Positions 35,686 to 45,100 of a stretch of DNA of 64,000 bases are shown in pieces. The position numbers and the translations under genes were made by a program. Location: positions 2,790,001-2,854,000 of the forward strand of contig CALOBT010000025.1 in the NCBI GenBank assembly GCA_942491575.1, read 5' to 3'. This DNA comes from CAZHNW01 sp942491575. GTDB lineage: Bacteria > Spirochaetota > UBA4802 > UBA5550. Position 1 is the stretch's first letter, and every line of letters starts with the position of its first letter. Under the pieces are notes generated by a model. That model saw only the letters and a list, made by a program, of their open reading frames with translations. It did no database searches and had not been told where the DNA came from.

Positions 35686-36645
35686 ATGAAAAAAAAATTT
35701 ATGACATTGGCCCTGTCTCTGGCACTCATTCCCTTTGCCTTTATCGGATGTGACAGCGATACCACAGCCGATACGGAAAATACCGGTACCCTCATCTTCA
35801 ATGCGAACGGTGAAGGTTTTGTTAAGGACGGCTTCACCTCCGAAGACGGCTGGGCAATTACCTTTGATCACGTCTACGTAAACATCGAAGGCCCCACGGC
35901 CTACCAGGTGGCGGTTGCAGCAGAGAGTGAATCACGTCACGCGGGACATGACCACGGGGATGTCCCGGACGGTTCCGCCCACTCCTCCCTTACGGGTCAG
36001 TACTTCGTCGACCTTAAAAGGGCCGACGGGAGCGATGTCTTTGAGATCGGCAGGACAACCGAGGCCTCCATCGGGAACTACAACTACCTGAACTTCAGCA
36101 TGGCCAATATCAACGCCGCAACAACCTACAGCGATGCCATGAAAAACCTGAACTCCGGAGATTCCACTGACCCCCATACCTATGACGGCTACTGCCTGGT
36201 CCTTATCGGTACCGCTACCAAAGGGAGTGACACGGTTAATTTTACCATCAAGTTCGATCAGGCTATGAAGTTCTACGAATGCGGCCCACAGGCGGACCTG
36301 GATGAAAACGGTACTGCTGACGGCATCCTGGCTGCAGAGGGTACCGCCTCTACCCAGATGACATTTCACTTTGATCATATATTCGGTGATTTCACGGAAG
36401 GTGATCCCACTCCCACTGATCCTGAATTGATGAGTTTCTGGGGAATCGGTTTTCAGCCCTTTGCTGATGTTGACAATGACTATGCTCCTGGAACCTCTAC
36501 AATAGAAATCGACCAGGCTGACATGGCTAATGGGGCAACAGGAAGTACCGCCATGAATAATGACACATACTTTCACCTCTACTCAACCCTGCTGACCCTG
36601 GGGCATCTCGGTGAGGGACACTGTCACGCTTCAACAATAGAATAG
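35686..36645 (+). CDS. Lipoprotein of a paralogous pair, His/Cys-ended, probably metal-related (LP1)
   Basis: 319 residues with a lipoprotein signal (LALIPFAFIGC, lipidated Cys22). Not a named family to my knowledge. It shares with the protein at 36899 a start GTL(I/T)F.A.GE.F...G.TS.DGW.ITF, a middle GTA.K segment, MTFH(F/I)DHIFGD and an end LGHLGEGHCHA. A His-rich insertion HAGHDHGD (about 86-93) is absent from its paralogue. Conserved His and Cys residues suggest metal binding. It is 72 bp after the TonB receptor gene and is followed by a terminator, so the two form one operon. Confidence 0.7.
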   Translation: MKKKFMTLALSLALIPFAFIGCDSDTTADTENTGTLIFNANGEGFVKDGFTSEDGWAITFDHVYVNIEGPTAYQVAVAAESESRHAGHDHGDVPDGSAHSSLTGQYFVDLKRADGSDVFEIGRTTEASIGNYNYLNFSMANINAATTYSDAMKNLNSGDSTDPHTYDGYCLVLIGTATKGSDTVNFTIKFDQAMKFYECGPQADLDENGTADGILAAEGTASTQMTFHFDHIFGDFTEGDPTPTDPELMSFWGIGFQPFADVDNDYAPGTSTIEIDQADMANGATGSTAMNNDTYFHLYSTLLTLGHLGEGHCHASTIE

Positions 36646-36668
36646 ATAACTGTTTTAAGAAATTTTTA

Positions 36669-36715
36669 AAAACTGAAGGCAGGTTAAAAAAATACTTAAT
36701 CCAGCCTTCAGTTTT
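36669..36715. terminator. Terminator after the receptor-LP1 operon
   Basis: A perfect 12-bp outer stem (AAAACTGAAGGC at 36669-36680, GCCTTCAGTTTT at 36704-36715) holds an inner stem (GGTTAA with TTAATCC, one bulged base). It starts 24 bases after the LP1 stop. The gap 36716-36898 up to LP2 shows no other gene. Confidence 0.85.
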
Positions 36716-36898
36716 CACAAAAAATTTTCACTTAGCACTTAGAAAAAGGATCACTGCTTTAAATAATCAATAATGATTCCATTAGATATTTTCCTTGACG
36801 AATTCCGAACTCGTTAACACACTTACCGTAAAAATAGCACATTTTAGCACGAATATTCGGGAAATATTCAAAAAAGAAATCATCCAGGAAACGGAAAC

Positions 36899-37645
36899 AT
36901 GCAAAAAAAAGCCATTATTCCTATACTACTGCTGATAGCCACTGCCCTCTCCTGCGGCGGAAATAAAAAAACCGGCACCCTGACCTTCACCGCCAGCGGG
37001 GAAGATTTTGCCCGCCATGGCCTCACCTCACGTGACGGCTGGGACATCACCTTCAGCAAAATCCAAGTCTGTATTAAAAATCCCATGGCCTATAATCCGG
37101 ATAAGTCCGTTGAACCAGTGATCCTCCGCGGAAGCCACAGTGTCGACCTCGCCACTGATGGTACTGCGGGTAAATTAAAAAGTATACCCGCCGGCAACTA
37201 TCAATCCCTGAAATTTTCTCTTCGGCGCCACACGGACGGGCCGTTCCGTGACGCAAGCATCCTTCTAAAAGGTACCGCCAGCAAAAGCGGAAAGAAGGTA
37301 CCCTTCACTATCAGCTTCAGTGAAGAACTTGTCTGCGACGGTAAAGAAGGATATGTCGGAGAGGAAGTAAAGGGCCTGCTCGCGGCGGGAAAAAACAGCG
37401 AGGTGGAGATGACCTTTCACATCGATCATATTTTCGGAGATAAATCCGCACCGAAAACCAGTCACGTCAACCGGGAAGCCGTCGGGTTTAATTTTTTCTA
37501 TTCGCTCAGCGGCAAGAAGAAGGAAGTTAACCTCAAACAGGGGGATATGACTTCCCACCCAGACTATAAAAAACTCATCAAGGGCCTCTACAATCTCCCG
37601 CACCTCGGAGAGGGGCACTGCGACTGCAAACCTGCACCGCAGTAA
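36899..37645 (+). CDS. Lipoprotein, paralogue of LP1, in the NikL-CbiM operon (LP2)
   Basis: 248 residues with a lipoprotein signal (LLLIATALSC, lipidated Cys19). It shares LP1's motifs (GTLTFTASGEDFARHGLTSRDGWDITF, MTFHIDHIFGD, LPHLGEGHCDC) but is shorter and lacks the HAGHDHGD insertion. The C-terminal HCDCK end adds a second Cys. It is 25 bp upstream of the NikL-like gene and 486 bp upstream of cbiM, so the three are one operon. Likely role: capture or hand-over of Ni2+/Co2+ outside the inner membrane (inference). Start ATG has GGAAAC (weak Shine-Dalgarno) upstream. Confidence 0.7.
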   Translation: MQKKAIIPILLLIATALSCGGNKKTGTLTFTASGEDFARHGLTSRDGWDITFSKIQVCIKNPMAYNPDKSVEPVILRGSHSVDLATDGTAGKLKSIPAGNYQSLKFSLRRHTDGPFRDASILLKGTASKSGKKVPFTISFSEELVCDGKEGYVGEEVKGLLAAGKNSEVEMTFHIDHIFGDKSAPKTSHVNREAVGFNFFYSLSGKKKEVNLKQGDMTSHPDYKKLIKGLYNLPHLGEGHCDCKPAPQ

Positions 37646-37670
37646 AATTTTCATGAAGGAAGTAAACGAT

Positions 37671-38132
37671 ATGACCCGGATATATTTTCACCGATTCTCC
37701 ATGGCTTTCACCACTGCCATCATATTGCTTATGGCTCTGACCCCAAAACTTATGGCGCACGGCTCCGATTATGAAATTTTAAAGAAGGGGGTCATGGGAG
37801 TGCGCATGTACTTCCACAGCGGCGTCCCCCTGGGGGATGCACGGGTCCTCATCTTTGCCCCTGGAGAGACAAAAAAATATCAGGAAACCAGGAGTGACCG
37901 CCGTGGCATTGTAACCTTCAGCCCCGACAGAACCGGAACCTGGATACTTCAGGTAAGGGAAAAAAGCGGACACGGGATGCGCATCAACCTTCCCGTCAAA
38001 GAGGGGATGATTCCGGAAAAAACTGAAAATACAGGCAGCCTTTCCTCATTGCAGAAAACAGTCATGGCCCTTTCGATAATCTGGGGCCTCGTTGGGACCG
38101 CCCTCTTCTTCTCAAGGAAAGGGAAGAACTGA
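37671..38132 (+). CDS. NikL-like auxiliary component of a nickel/cobalt ECF transporter
   Basis: 153 residues: signal peptide (ending MAHG), a periplasmic beta domain (HGSDYEILKKGVMGVRMYFHSGVPLGDARVLIFAPG, TRSDRRGIVTFSPDRTGTWILQV, GHGMRINL) and one C-terminal transmembrane helix (about 128-148). This pattern matches NikL-type proteins that accompany CbiM/NikM where CbiN is absent. It probably delivers metal to CbiM. ATG 37671 is used because AGGAAG lies 8 bases away; another ATG is at 37653. Its stop overlaps the cbiM start by one base (TGATG). Confidence 0.78.
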   Translation: MTRIYFHRFSMAFTTAIILLMALTPKLMAHGSDYEILKKGVMGVRMYFHSGVPLGDARVLIFAPGETKKYQETRSDRRGIVTFSPDRTGTWILQVREKSGHGMRINLPVKEGMIPEKTENTGSLSSLQKTVMALSIIWGLVGTALFFSRKGKN

Positions 38133-38728
38133 TGCACATCAGTGACGGCATTATAAGCGGAGAGGTCTGCGCCGCAGCAGGTGGCGCCGCCCTTCTTTTT
38201 ACGGCTCTGACCCTGAAAAAAATGAAACAGCGAGACATTCCACGGGTTGCCGTAGTAACCGCGGGAATATTTGTAGCCTCCCTGGTACATATAAAAATCG
38301 GTCCCGCCAGTGCACACCTCCTCCTCAACGGCCTCGCGGGTATACTACTGGGAATATACGCATTCCCCGCCATACTCCTTTCACTTATCCTTCAGGGTTT
38401 CCTTTTTCAGCATGGGGGGATTACAACCATTGGAATAAATGTCCTCTCCATCGGCCTCCCCGCATTGGTTTCTGGAATCATTTTCAGACAGTTTAAAAAA
38501 ATAGGGGGCGATTTGTGGCAGACAATACTGGGGGGGTTAGTCGGGGCACTGGCTGTATTCCTTTCCGGCGCCGCAATGGGGGCATTTCTCTTCACTGCAG
38601 GGGAAGAATTCAAGGCCATAACGGGTATTATTATATCCGCCCACATACCCGTTGCAGTCATAGAGGGTATAGCCGCAGCCTTTATTGTCTCCTTCCTGCA
38701 ACGGGTTAAACCGGAAATGCTGAAGTGA
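38132..38728 (+). CDS. cbiM: CbiM, substrate-binding membrane component of Co/Ni ECF transporter
   Basis: CbiM is the S component that selects the metal; its extreme N-terminus (MHISDGIISGEV) gives the metal site with Met1/His2 and further His. The 198-residue protein has six to seven transmembrane helices and VHIKIGPASAHLLLNGLAGILLGIYA, plus FQHGGITTIGINVLSIGLPAL, both diagnostic. The TGATG overlap couples it to the NikL-like gene. CbiQ and CbiO, needed to complete the transporter, are encoded on the other strand at 40682-42165, an unusual separation. Confidence 0.93.
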   Translation: MHISDGIISGEVCAAAGGAALLFTALTLKKMKQRDIPRVAVVTAGIFVASLVHIKIGPASAHLLLNGLAGILLGIYAFPAILLSLILQGFLFQHGGITTIGINVLSIGLPALVSGIIFRQFKKIGGDLWQTILGGLVGALAVFLSGAAMGAFLFTAGEEFKAITGIIISAHIPVAVIEGIAAAFIVSFLQRVKPEMLK

Positions 38729-38737
38729 ATAATTTAA

Positions 38738-39631
38738 TTATACTTCAATAACCTGGCCCACTTCTGCAAAGCCGCGGAAGCCATCCTCCACGGCACGCTC
38801 CTGCCAGTTACAGTCATTTCCCTTATAGTCTTTATTTTCAGAAACGAAATCCTGGTAATGTGACAGCCACATCTTATTGCGGATTTCTTCCCCAACATCG
38901 ACACTGTTGGCGGATTTCCACCCCGCAAGCTGAGCGTAGTTTGCATGCACCCCGGAGAGAAAATCCAGATTGCCTTTCTCCATATCAGCGCCGACACATT
39001 CACAGTCCTGGAGAATAATATCAGCTTCACGATAAAAATTCTCAATCTGCCGCGGGGAACAGTGCTGACTGTCCGTGGTGAAGTAAATAGTCTGGTGCCC
39101 ACCCTTCGCAAACATGAGACCGAAGGTGTGACTGATGATACTTCCAGTCATTATATGCACCTGCTGTATAAGGCGGCATGTCCATCCCTGCCACAAAAAT
39201 GTTTTGTTGGGACGCACCGGAACCGGTTCAAAGTATGTTTCCAGGTTCGCATCGAAGCCTTCCATTGATTCAAGGCCCCCCCGGAGACTTTTCTTCCAGA
39301 GATCGCTTAAAAGCTGTACGTTGGCAATCAGCCTTGGGGCTCTGACCCCGTTTTTCCATTCGGAATAATGCTGCGGACGGTTTATCCAGTCGTATCGGAT
39401 AAAGGCCATCTCTTCAAGGCCGCCGATATGATCTCCGTGAAGATGACTGATATAGACATCATCAATGGACCTGATATCGATCCCGAGATTGTTCAGGGCA
39501 TATGGGACCTTGGCGCCAAAATCTATCAGCATCCGGCGGGACGTCCCTTCCACTTCCTCTTCAATGAGAAAACACTGGTTGTAATTTTTTGCACTGAAGG
39601 CATTTCCACATCCAACAACGGTAATTTTCAT
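38738..39631 (-). CDS. Metallo-beta-lactamase-fold hydrolase
   Basis: 297 residues with the MBL metal motif SHLHGDHIGG (His63-x-His65-x-Asp67-His68) and later His/Asp ligands (TTDSQHC, LSGVHANY, SHYQD). The first strand MKITVVGCGNAF and FLIEEEVEGTSRRMLIDFGA are typical of RNase Z-like or phosphodiesterase-type MBLs, but RNase Z signature segments are not clear, so the substrate is open. It is convergent with cbiM, with 9 bases between stops. It contains one GGGTCAGAGCC motif (39339-39349). Confidence 0.82.
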   Translation of the reverse strand: MKITVVGCGNAFSAKNYNQCFLIEEEVEGTSRRMLIDFGAKVPYALNNLGIDIRSIDDVYISHLHGDHIGGLEEMAFIRYDWINRPQHYSEWKNGVRAPRLIANVQLLSDLWKKSLRGGLESMEGFDANLETYFEPVPVRPNKTFLWQGWTCRLIQQVHIMTGSIISHTFGLMFAKGGHQTIYFTTDSQHCSPRQIENFYREADIILQDCECVGADMEKGNLDFLSGVHANYAQLAGWKSANSVDVGEEIRNKMWLSHYQDFVSENKDYKGNDCNWQERAVEDGFRGFAEVGQVIEV

Positions 39632-39736
39632 ATATCCTCCTTTCAGGCAATCAGGAGAATATACAAAAATCCGCCCGGGTCGGATGTAATTTTTTTATTT
39701 TTTTTCAAAAACCAATTATTGACCGGCGGGACGTTT

Positions 39737-40309
39737 TTAAAAAAACTTCCTCTCCCTCACCGGTTCAATACCAGAATAATCCCTGATATCATTTACCAGG
39801 CTATCGGAGACCTTCTTCTTAAAATAGAGACCATAGGCCTCGAAACGGTAGGACTTCCTCTTAAATGAACTGACCAGGCATATTTCATCCTCACGATTGA
39901 TCTCCGCCTCCGTCATCAACCGGTTAAAGCGAAAACGTGTATCCCCGCTGCTTATTTCATAGATGACAAAAAAATGTGATGCCGCGTCACGGTTATTACC
40001 GGTACGGACATAGTCAAAGACAAAACGGTCCAGGTCTCCCCAGGGAATATTTATCATGCCGCTGCCGTTGCCGTAGGAGATACTATCGCCGGTGATGATT
40101 ATCTTCGCCTGAATATTTTTCTTCAAAACCCACGCCAGAAGCAACGTAAGGGGAGAAAAAGCAAGATAGCATATACCAAGGACAATCAACAGTTCATCGT
40201 CCTTCACATCTTCTATAAAAACAGCTATAAGGGGTCCCGCCAGGAGAAACAGTACCACTATCAGGAGGACCGCAATGGTGGCGGGACTTGACTTGTATAT
40301 TTTCTTCAA
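39737..40309 (-). CDS. Two-helix membrane protein with PH-like domain, function unknown
   Basis: 190 residues. Two N-terminal transmembrane helices (about 10-35 and 42-62) are followed by a beta-rich domain of roughly 100 residues (KIIITGDSISYGNGSGMINIPWGDLDRFVF, RKSYRFEAYGLYF). The pattern resembles bacterial PH-like domain membrane proteins. No functional motif found. It lies 105 bp upstream of the MBL gene on the same strand, so one transcript is possible. Confidence 0.65.
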   Translation of the reverse strand: MKKIYKSSPATIAVLLIVVLFLLAGPLIAVFIEDVKDDELLIVLGICYLAFSPLTLLLAWVLKKNIQAKIIITGDSISYGNGSGMINIPWGDLDRFVFDYVRTGNNRDAASHFFVIYEISSGDTRFRFNRLMTEAEINREDEICLVSSFKRKSYRFEAYGLYFKKKVSDSLVNDIRDYSGIEPVRERKFF

Positions 40310-40337
40310 CGCAGCGCACCCCCTTTAATATTTAAAG

Positions 40338-40555
40338 TCAATTTCCTTTAACTGCAGTGGCGCGAATCTCCACGAGCAGTTCCGGCATGACAAGCTCAGT
40401 TATCGCCCGGGGCGGTCCATGCGGGAAAATCCCCAGGTATAAATCTCGCCTTCACCCCGGCAAAACCCTTCATATCCTTCATATCCTTCATATCCTTCAT
40501 ATCCTTCATATCCTTCATATCCTTCAGGATTGATGAGAATCTTTTTTTTACTCAT
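40338..40555 (-). pseudogene. Decayed RidA/YjgF-like gene with internal deletion and 9-bp tandem repeat
   Basis: On the minus strand an ATG at 40555 with GGAGG 6 bases ahead opens MSKKKILINPEGYEGYEGY... for 54 codons, then stops at TAA. In another frame further on, a RidA-like end is readable: PPRAITELVMPELLVEIR, then ATAVKGN and TGA at 40338. RidA-family proteins are about 125 residues, so the middle is gone and the two ends are out of frame. The six-fold GGATATGAA repeat (EGY) lies in the N-terminal part. RidA hydrolyses reactive enamine/imine intermediates; this copy cannot. Confidence 0.6.
40467..40526. repeat. Six-copy 9-bp tandem repeat (CCTTCATAT)
   Basis: Six perfect copies of CCTTCATAT occupy 40467-40520, and a partial copy (CCTTCA) follows to 40526. 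Being a multiple of three, expansion would add Glu-Gly-Tyr units without changing the frame of the remnant gene. Confidence 0.95.
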
Positions 40556-40644
40556 AAAATGCCTCCGGGGGTATTCAACTTTTATTTATATCATATGGGG
40601 GGGAAGTTAAAAGGAAAAAACTTTTCCTGAGGCATACGGACAGG

Positions 40645-40672
40645 CTTAAAAACTTATGAATTATTCATAAGT
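40645..40672 (-). terminator. Terminator after cbiO
   Basis: ACTTATGAA (40652-40660) pairs perfectly with TTCATAAGT (40664-40672). The minus-strand reading continues into TTTTTAAG. It lies 9 bases past the cbiO stop. Confidence 0.75.
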
Positions 40673-40681
40673 AAACTATCT

Positions 40682-41428
40682 TCATTCTTTATGCTTATGA
40701 TCCCGAAAACGGTGCATCAGGGAATGGGGCCTCTCCAGTCCATGCTCTAACATGAACCTTTCGTCATTCATAATATCCGCGGCTTTACCGTCAGCAGCGA
40801 TGCGGCCCCCCTCCAGTACAATGACACGGCTGCAGGTCTCCAGTATGAACTCCAGGTCGTGGGAAGAGATAAGAAGGGTTCCGGCGCCTTCGTTTATAAA
40901 GGATATCAGGCGTCGGCGGGTGCGCATATCCAGGTTTGACGCGGGCTCATCATAGATCAGAAGTGAAGGCTGCAGTGCAAGCACCGCGGCGATGGCCACC
41001 ATGCGCTTTTCCCCCCCGGAGAGGTGATGGGGGGGGCGGTCCTTCAATTCAGCGGTTCCCGTAAGGGCCAGAACTTTTTCCACGCGGGCATTGACTTCCT
41101 CCTTTGAGAGTCCGAGATTTCTCGGGCCGAAGGCGATATCTTCATATACGGATACGCAGAAGAGCTGGTCATCGGGATTCTGAAAAATATAACCGACTTC
41201 AGGATTAAAGGTACCGGGGCTGACCTCTTTACTTCCTGCATAGACCAGACCCCTCTCAGCCTCGAGGACCCCGCAGATGCATTGAAAAAGGGTGGTCTTC
41301 CCTGCACCATTGGGACCGATAATACCTATTCGCTCCCCCTCCCGGACAGTAAAACTGATTTCATCCAGGGCCCTTCCCGTATCGGGATAGCTGAAACTGA
41401 GGGAATCTATTTTAATAACATCCTTCAT
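40682..41428 (-). CDS. cbiO: CbiO, ATPase of cobalt/nickel ECF transporter
   Basis: Cytoplasmic energising subunit. 248 residues with Walker A GPNGAGKTT (38-46), Q-loop (YIFQNPDDQLF, the ECF-type signature with NPDDQ), LSGGEKRMVAIA signature, and Walker B LLIYDEPASN with the switch His in SSHD. The NPDDQ form is characteristic of cobalt/nickel and other ECF ATPases. It overlaps cbiQ by 4 bases. CbiM for this transporter is encoded at 38132 on the opposite strand. Terminator follows. Confidence 0.94.
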   Translation of the reverse strand: MKDVIKIDSLSFSYPDTGRALDEISFTVREGERIGIIGPNGAGKTTLFQCICGVLEAERGLVYAGSKEVSPGTFNPEVGYIFQNPDDQLFCVSVYEDIAFGPRNLGLSKEEVNARVEKVLALTGTAELKDRPPHHLSGGEKRMVAIAAVLALQPSLLIYDEPASNLDMRTRRRLISFINEGAGTLLISSHDLEFILETCSRVIVLEGGRIAADGKAADIMNDERFMLEHGLERPHSLMHRFRDHKHKE

Positions 41429-42165
41429 AATACTCTCACATGAATTTCAAAAATCTTTATAAGCACCGGAATGGCGGCAAGAAGAAATCCCCTGAGGATG
41501 CCCGGCACGGTCAGCCTCTCATCTTCATGGCAGGGGAAGTCAGGGCCGTATCCCCGCATAATCATCGCATGGTAGAGAGACTCCGTCTGCTCGAAGCTTC
41601 GCACCAGGAGGGAACCTATAAGGCTGCCGCTGACTTTAATATTCCTGAGGCTGCTGCGGTTGTGGTATCCCCGAAGTGTCAGGGAGGTACGCATCTTTGC
41701 CAGATCTTCGCGGTAAATAAATATATAGCGGTAGGTTATTTGCATAAGGTCGAGAAACTTCCCCGGAACGTGGAGCCCCTTCAAGGCATGTAAAATTTTC
41801 CTGAAGGGATAGCGAGAAAAAATCACCCCAACCATAAAAAGGATTGCCCATGTCTTAAAAAAAATCAGTCCCGCAAGTACCAGGCCCTCGCGATAAATTT
41901 CCAGGCCCCCCCTGCTAAATAAAATTTCTCCACCTGATGTAAGGGGAAGAAAAATAAAAAGTGGTATCAGCAGTATAAAGGGTAGTTTCAAATTTCTTAA
42001 GAGATCTGAAAAATCCACCCTCATAAATATACCAAAGAAAAAAACAGTAATCACTGCAACGATGCCATAAAAAAGTGACTGCAGGGATGCAAAAACGAAA
42101 ACTGCTATCAGAAGTCCGATTATGTCCGGCCGTGCATCCCTGTTATTATTATCCCCGGTCTTCAT
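41425..42165 (-). CDS. cbiQ: CbiQ, transmembrane T component of cobalt/nickel ECF transporter
   Basis: 246 residues with five transmembrane helices and the conserved cytoplasmic helices that contact the ATPase, with motifs LTLRGY and AMIMRGYG (the two Ala-Arg-Gly-like segments of T components). It overlaps cbiO by 4 bases (ATGA), so they are coupled. Immediately upstream, 5 bp away, ends the gene for the large repeat protein, which could mean that cbiQO are transcribed from that gene's promoter. Confidence 0.92.
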   Translation of the reverse strand: MKTGDNNNRDARPDIIGLLIAVFVFASLQSLFYGIVAVITVFFFGIFMRVDFSDLLRNLKLPFILLIPLFIFLPLTSGGEILFSRGGLEIYREGLVLAGLIFFKTWAILFMVGVIFSRYPFRKILHALKGLHVPGKFLDLMQITYRYIFIYREDLAKMRTSLTLRGYHNRSSLRNIKVSGSLIGSLLVRSFEQTESLYHAMIMRGYGPDFPCHEDERLTVPGILRGFLLAAIPVLIKIFEIHVRVL

Positions 42166-42170
42166 TGCTA

Positions 42171-45100
42171 TTACTGATGCATTATAAAAACGGGTATGGT
42201 ACCGATTCCGTCTTCCAGCCCATCAAGAGCCTTACCGATGACGGTCCCGATTTTGTCGAATGAATCAATGGTTCCCGGCATTCCGCAACCAGGTGTCGAT
42301 GAGGTGACGATCAGATCACCGGGATTAACTGGTTTGTTCCGGGCATCAACCTTGCAGAGGGCCCTTCCTGCCAGTGCCACGGGATATATCTTCTCTTCGG
42401 TACCGCTGTTATTCATGGCCACGAGGGGATTCCCCGCAACCACTCCAATTACCCTGCGGCTGTACTCTTCCCTGGAACGGGAAAGAATAGACTCCCCCCC
42501 GGGACTGATAACGAGGAGATCTCCGGGAGAAATAAATTCAGTCTCGTCGGCTTCAAAATATTCAACAATATTTCCGGGGAAATCTTCTCCATCTTTTTCA
42601 TGTTCCAGTTTTATAGACCCGCGGAAAAGAGACTCTCCCCGGACGAGAAGGGCATTACCGTTGCCTACAAGACCGGCGGTGCTGTCGTAATCCTGAATTT
42701 TTCCAAATCCGTCAGCCACCAGGGAATAATCATGTTCACTGACAAAAACACCACCGGCACCGAACCGGGAGAGTCCCATCACTCCGCTTCCGCCCCCGTT
42801 TTCATTCCCGGTGGACTGTCCCCTGATTCCGACATGAGAACTGTGTCCAAGAACACCATAGGTATGTCCCGGTTTTTCCGAAACGATTCCTGCAACCCCG
42901 GCAATACCTACAGCGCCGTTCTTATCAGATTTATTCTTTCCATGTATAATCGATGAATTATCAGAGGGAGGTGTTATCCCCTGGATAGTTTCTTCCTTTT
43001 TCCCGGCAATACTGATTGTGCCACTGTGGCTGTTAAAATCATGGTTTGCAGGAGCATAGTTATGTTCATGAGGCAATGCCTCCCTGGGATCCGAAAGTCT
43101 CGGATCATTTGACTGTAGAGCAAAACCAGCTCTTGATTCTCCTTCCTTTGACAGGCGAAGAATTCCGGGGGCTTCAACGGAGCCTTCCTTCAGGCGGCTG
43201 TCATTTCCCTGAACCGCGACGCCTTCACGATCCTCGCCATCCTCGGCAAGTTCAACAATACCACTGGTAACCGTAGTGGCTTCTTTCAAACGCCGGTCAT
43301 TTCCCTGAACCACAACCCCTTCACGGTCCTCTCCATCTTCACCCAGTTCAACAATTCCCTTTGATGTAGTCGCGGCATCCCTGAGTCTGCAGTCATTTCC
43401 CTGAACTGCCATGGCGGGGCTGGCCTCCCCGTCCCCGGCAAAACGCATAATCCCCGGTTCCTGCTCGGTGGCATCGCGGAGACGACGGTCATTCCCCTGG
43501 ACGGCAACTCCCGGACGTTCTTCCCCATCTTCAGCAAGTTCAACAATTCCTTTGCTTTCTGTCGTGGCGTCTTTCAGGCGGCGATCATTTCCCTGGACCG
43601 CTACACCTCCACGGTCCTCTCCGTCTTCGGCTAATTCTACAATTCCCTTTGCAGCGGTTGATGCATTCTTCAAGCGCCGGTCATTCCCCTGCACCGCTGT
43701 AAGGGGATCAGTTGATCCGTCTCGGCAGAATTGCATTATTCCCTTTGCGACTTCCGATGCGTCACGCAGTCTCCGGTCGTTTCCCTGAACCGCTACACCG
43801 GGATTTGTTTCATTATCTTCAGCCAGTTCTACGATACCCTTACTTTCCGTGGTGGCATCCTTCAAACGGTAGTCATTACTTTGAACAACAGCGCCTTCCT
43901 TTTCTTCACCGTCTTCCGCCAGCTCTACTATACCCTTCAATTCTGTCGTAGCATCCTTTAAACGCCGGTCATTCCCCTGCACGACTACTCCCTCACGGTC
44001 CTCACCATCTTCACCCAGTTCAACAATTCCCCTGGACTGAACAGTGGCATCCTTAAGGCGACGGTCATTCCCCTGCACCGCGGTACCCTCACTGGATTCA
44101 CCGTCTTCCGCAAGACGGGCAATGCCCGGATACATGGTTGTAGCCATTCGAAGACGGCTGTCACTCCCCTGTACGGCGGTACCTTCTTCATCCGACCCAT
44201 CCCTGGCGAGACGGCAGATACCATTATTTTCGGTAGTGGCCTTCTGAAGTCGCCTGTCATTCCCTTTTACTACGGCATGTTCAGTATAGAGGCCATCCTG
44301 ACAGAGACGTACAATGCCGAAGGTATCATCAGTCGCTTCCTGCAGACGTGAATCATTCCCCTGCACCGCGGTACCCGCCTGATTTTCCCGGTCATAGGAG
44401 AGGCGGACAATACCCGGGGTCTGATCCGTAGCGGGCTTGAGGCGCTGGTCTGACGACTGAACAACAAGTCCATCCGCCACTTCTCCATTCTCAGCAAGCT
44501 GACAGATACCCTTAAAAATTGTCGTAGCATCACGAAGACGACGATCACTCCCCTGTACAGCGGTACCGGGACTGTCATCACCGTCCTTTGCAAGCCGGGC
44601 AACACCTGCCTGAAAAATGGAGGCGTGAGGAACCAGTTCACCGATATTGTGGGTATGACCGTATTCGATAAGCGCCGCATCAATTTCCAGGCCTGCAAGA
44701 ACCACCCCGTACTCTCCGGAGGCGAGTCGTCCCCCCTTCATTTCAAGGCGGATAAAACGGGCCGATGTGACATTGATATCCCACCAGTAGCTTTTATACA
44801 TTTCAGGTTTAAAATTTTTGATCTCAAAAAGAGTCGTCCAGACATTATTATCTGCACTCATGTTCACATGAAACTGATCAGGAAAACCCATTCCGGCAGA
44901 AGTTAGGGCTACGCGATTCAGGTGATATACCGCCCCAAGATCGATAAATATTTCCTCAAAATGACTCTGTTGCTGCGGCAGGGAATGCCACTGTTTTTGA
45001 GTATCTTTCGAAAAAAGTGAAACAACTGATTTTTCCTCGGAGACTTCAGAAGAGGAAGTTATCTCTTCAACCCCGGCGATACCAGCGGAAAGAGATCCTA

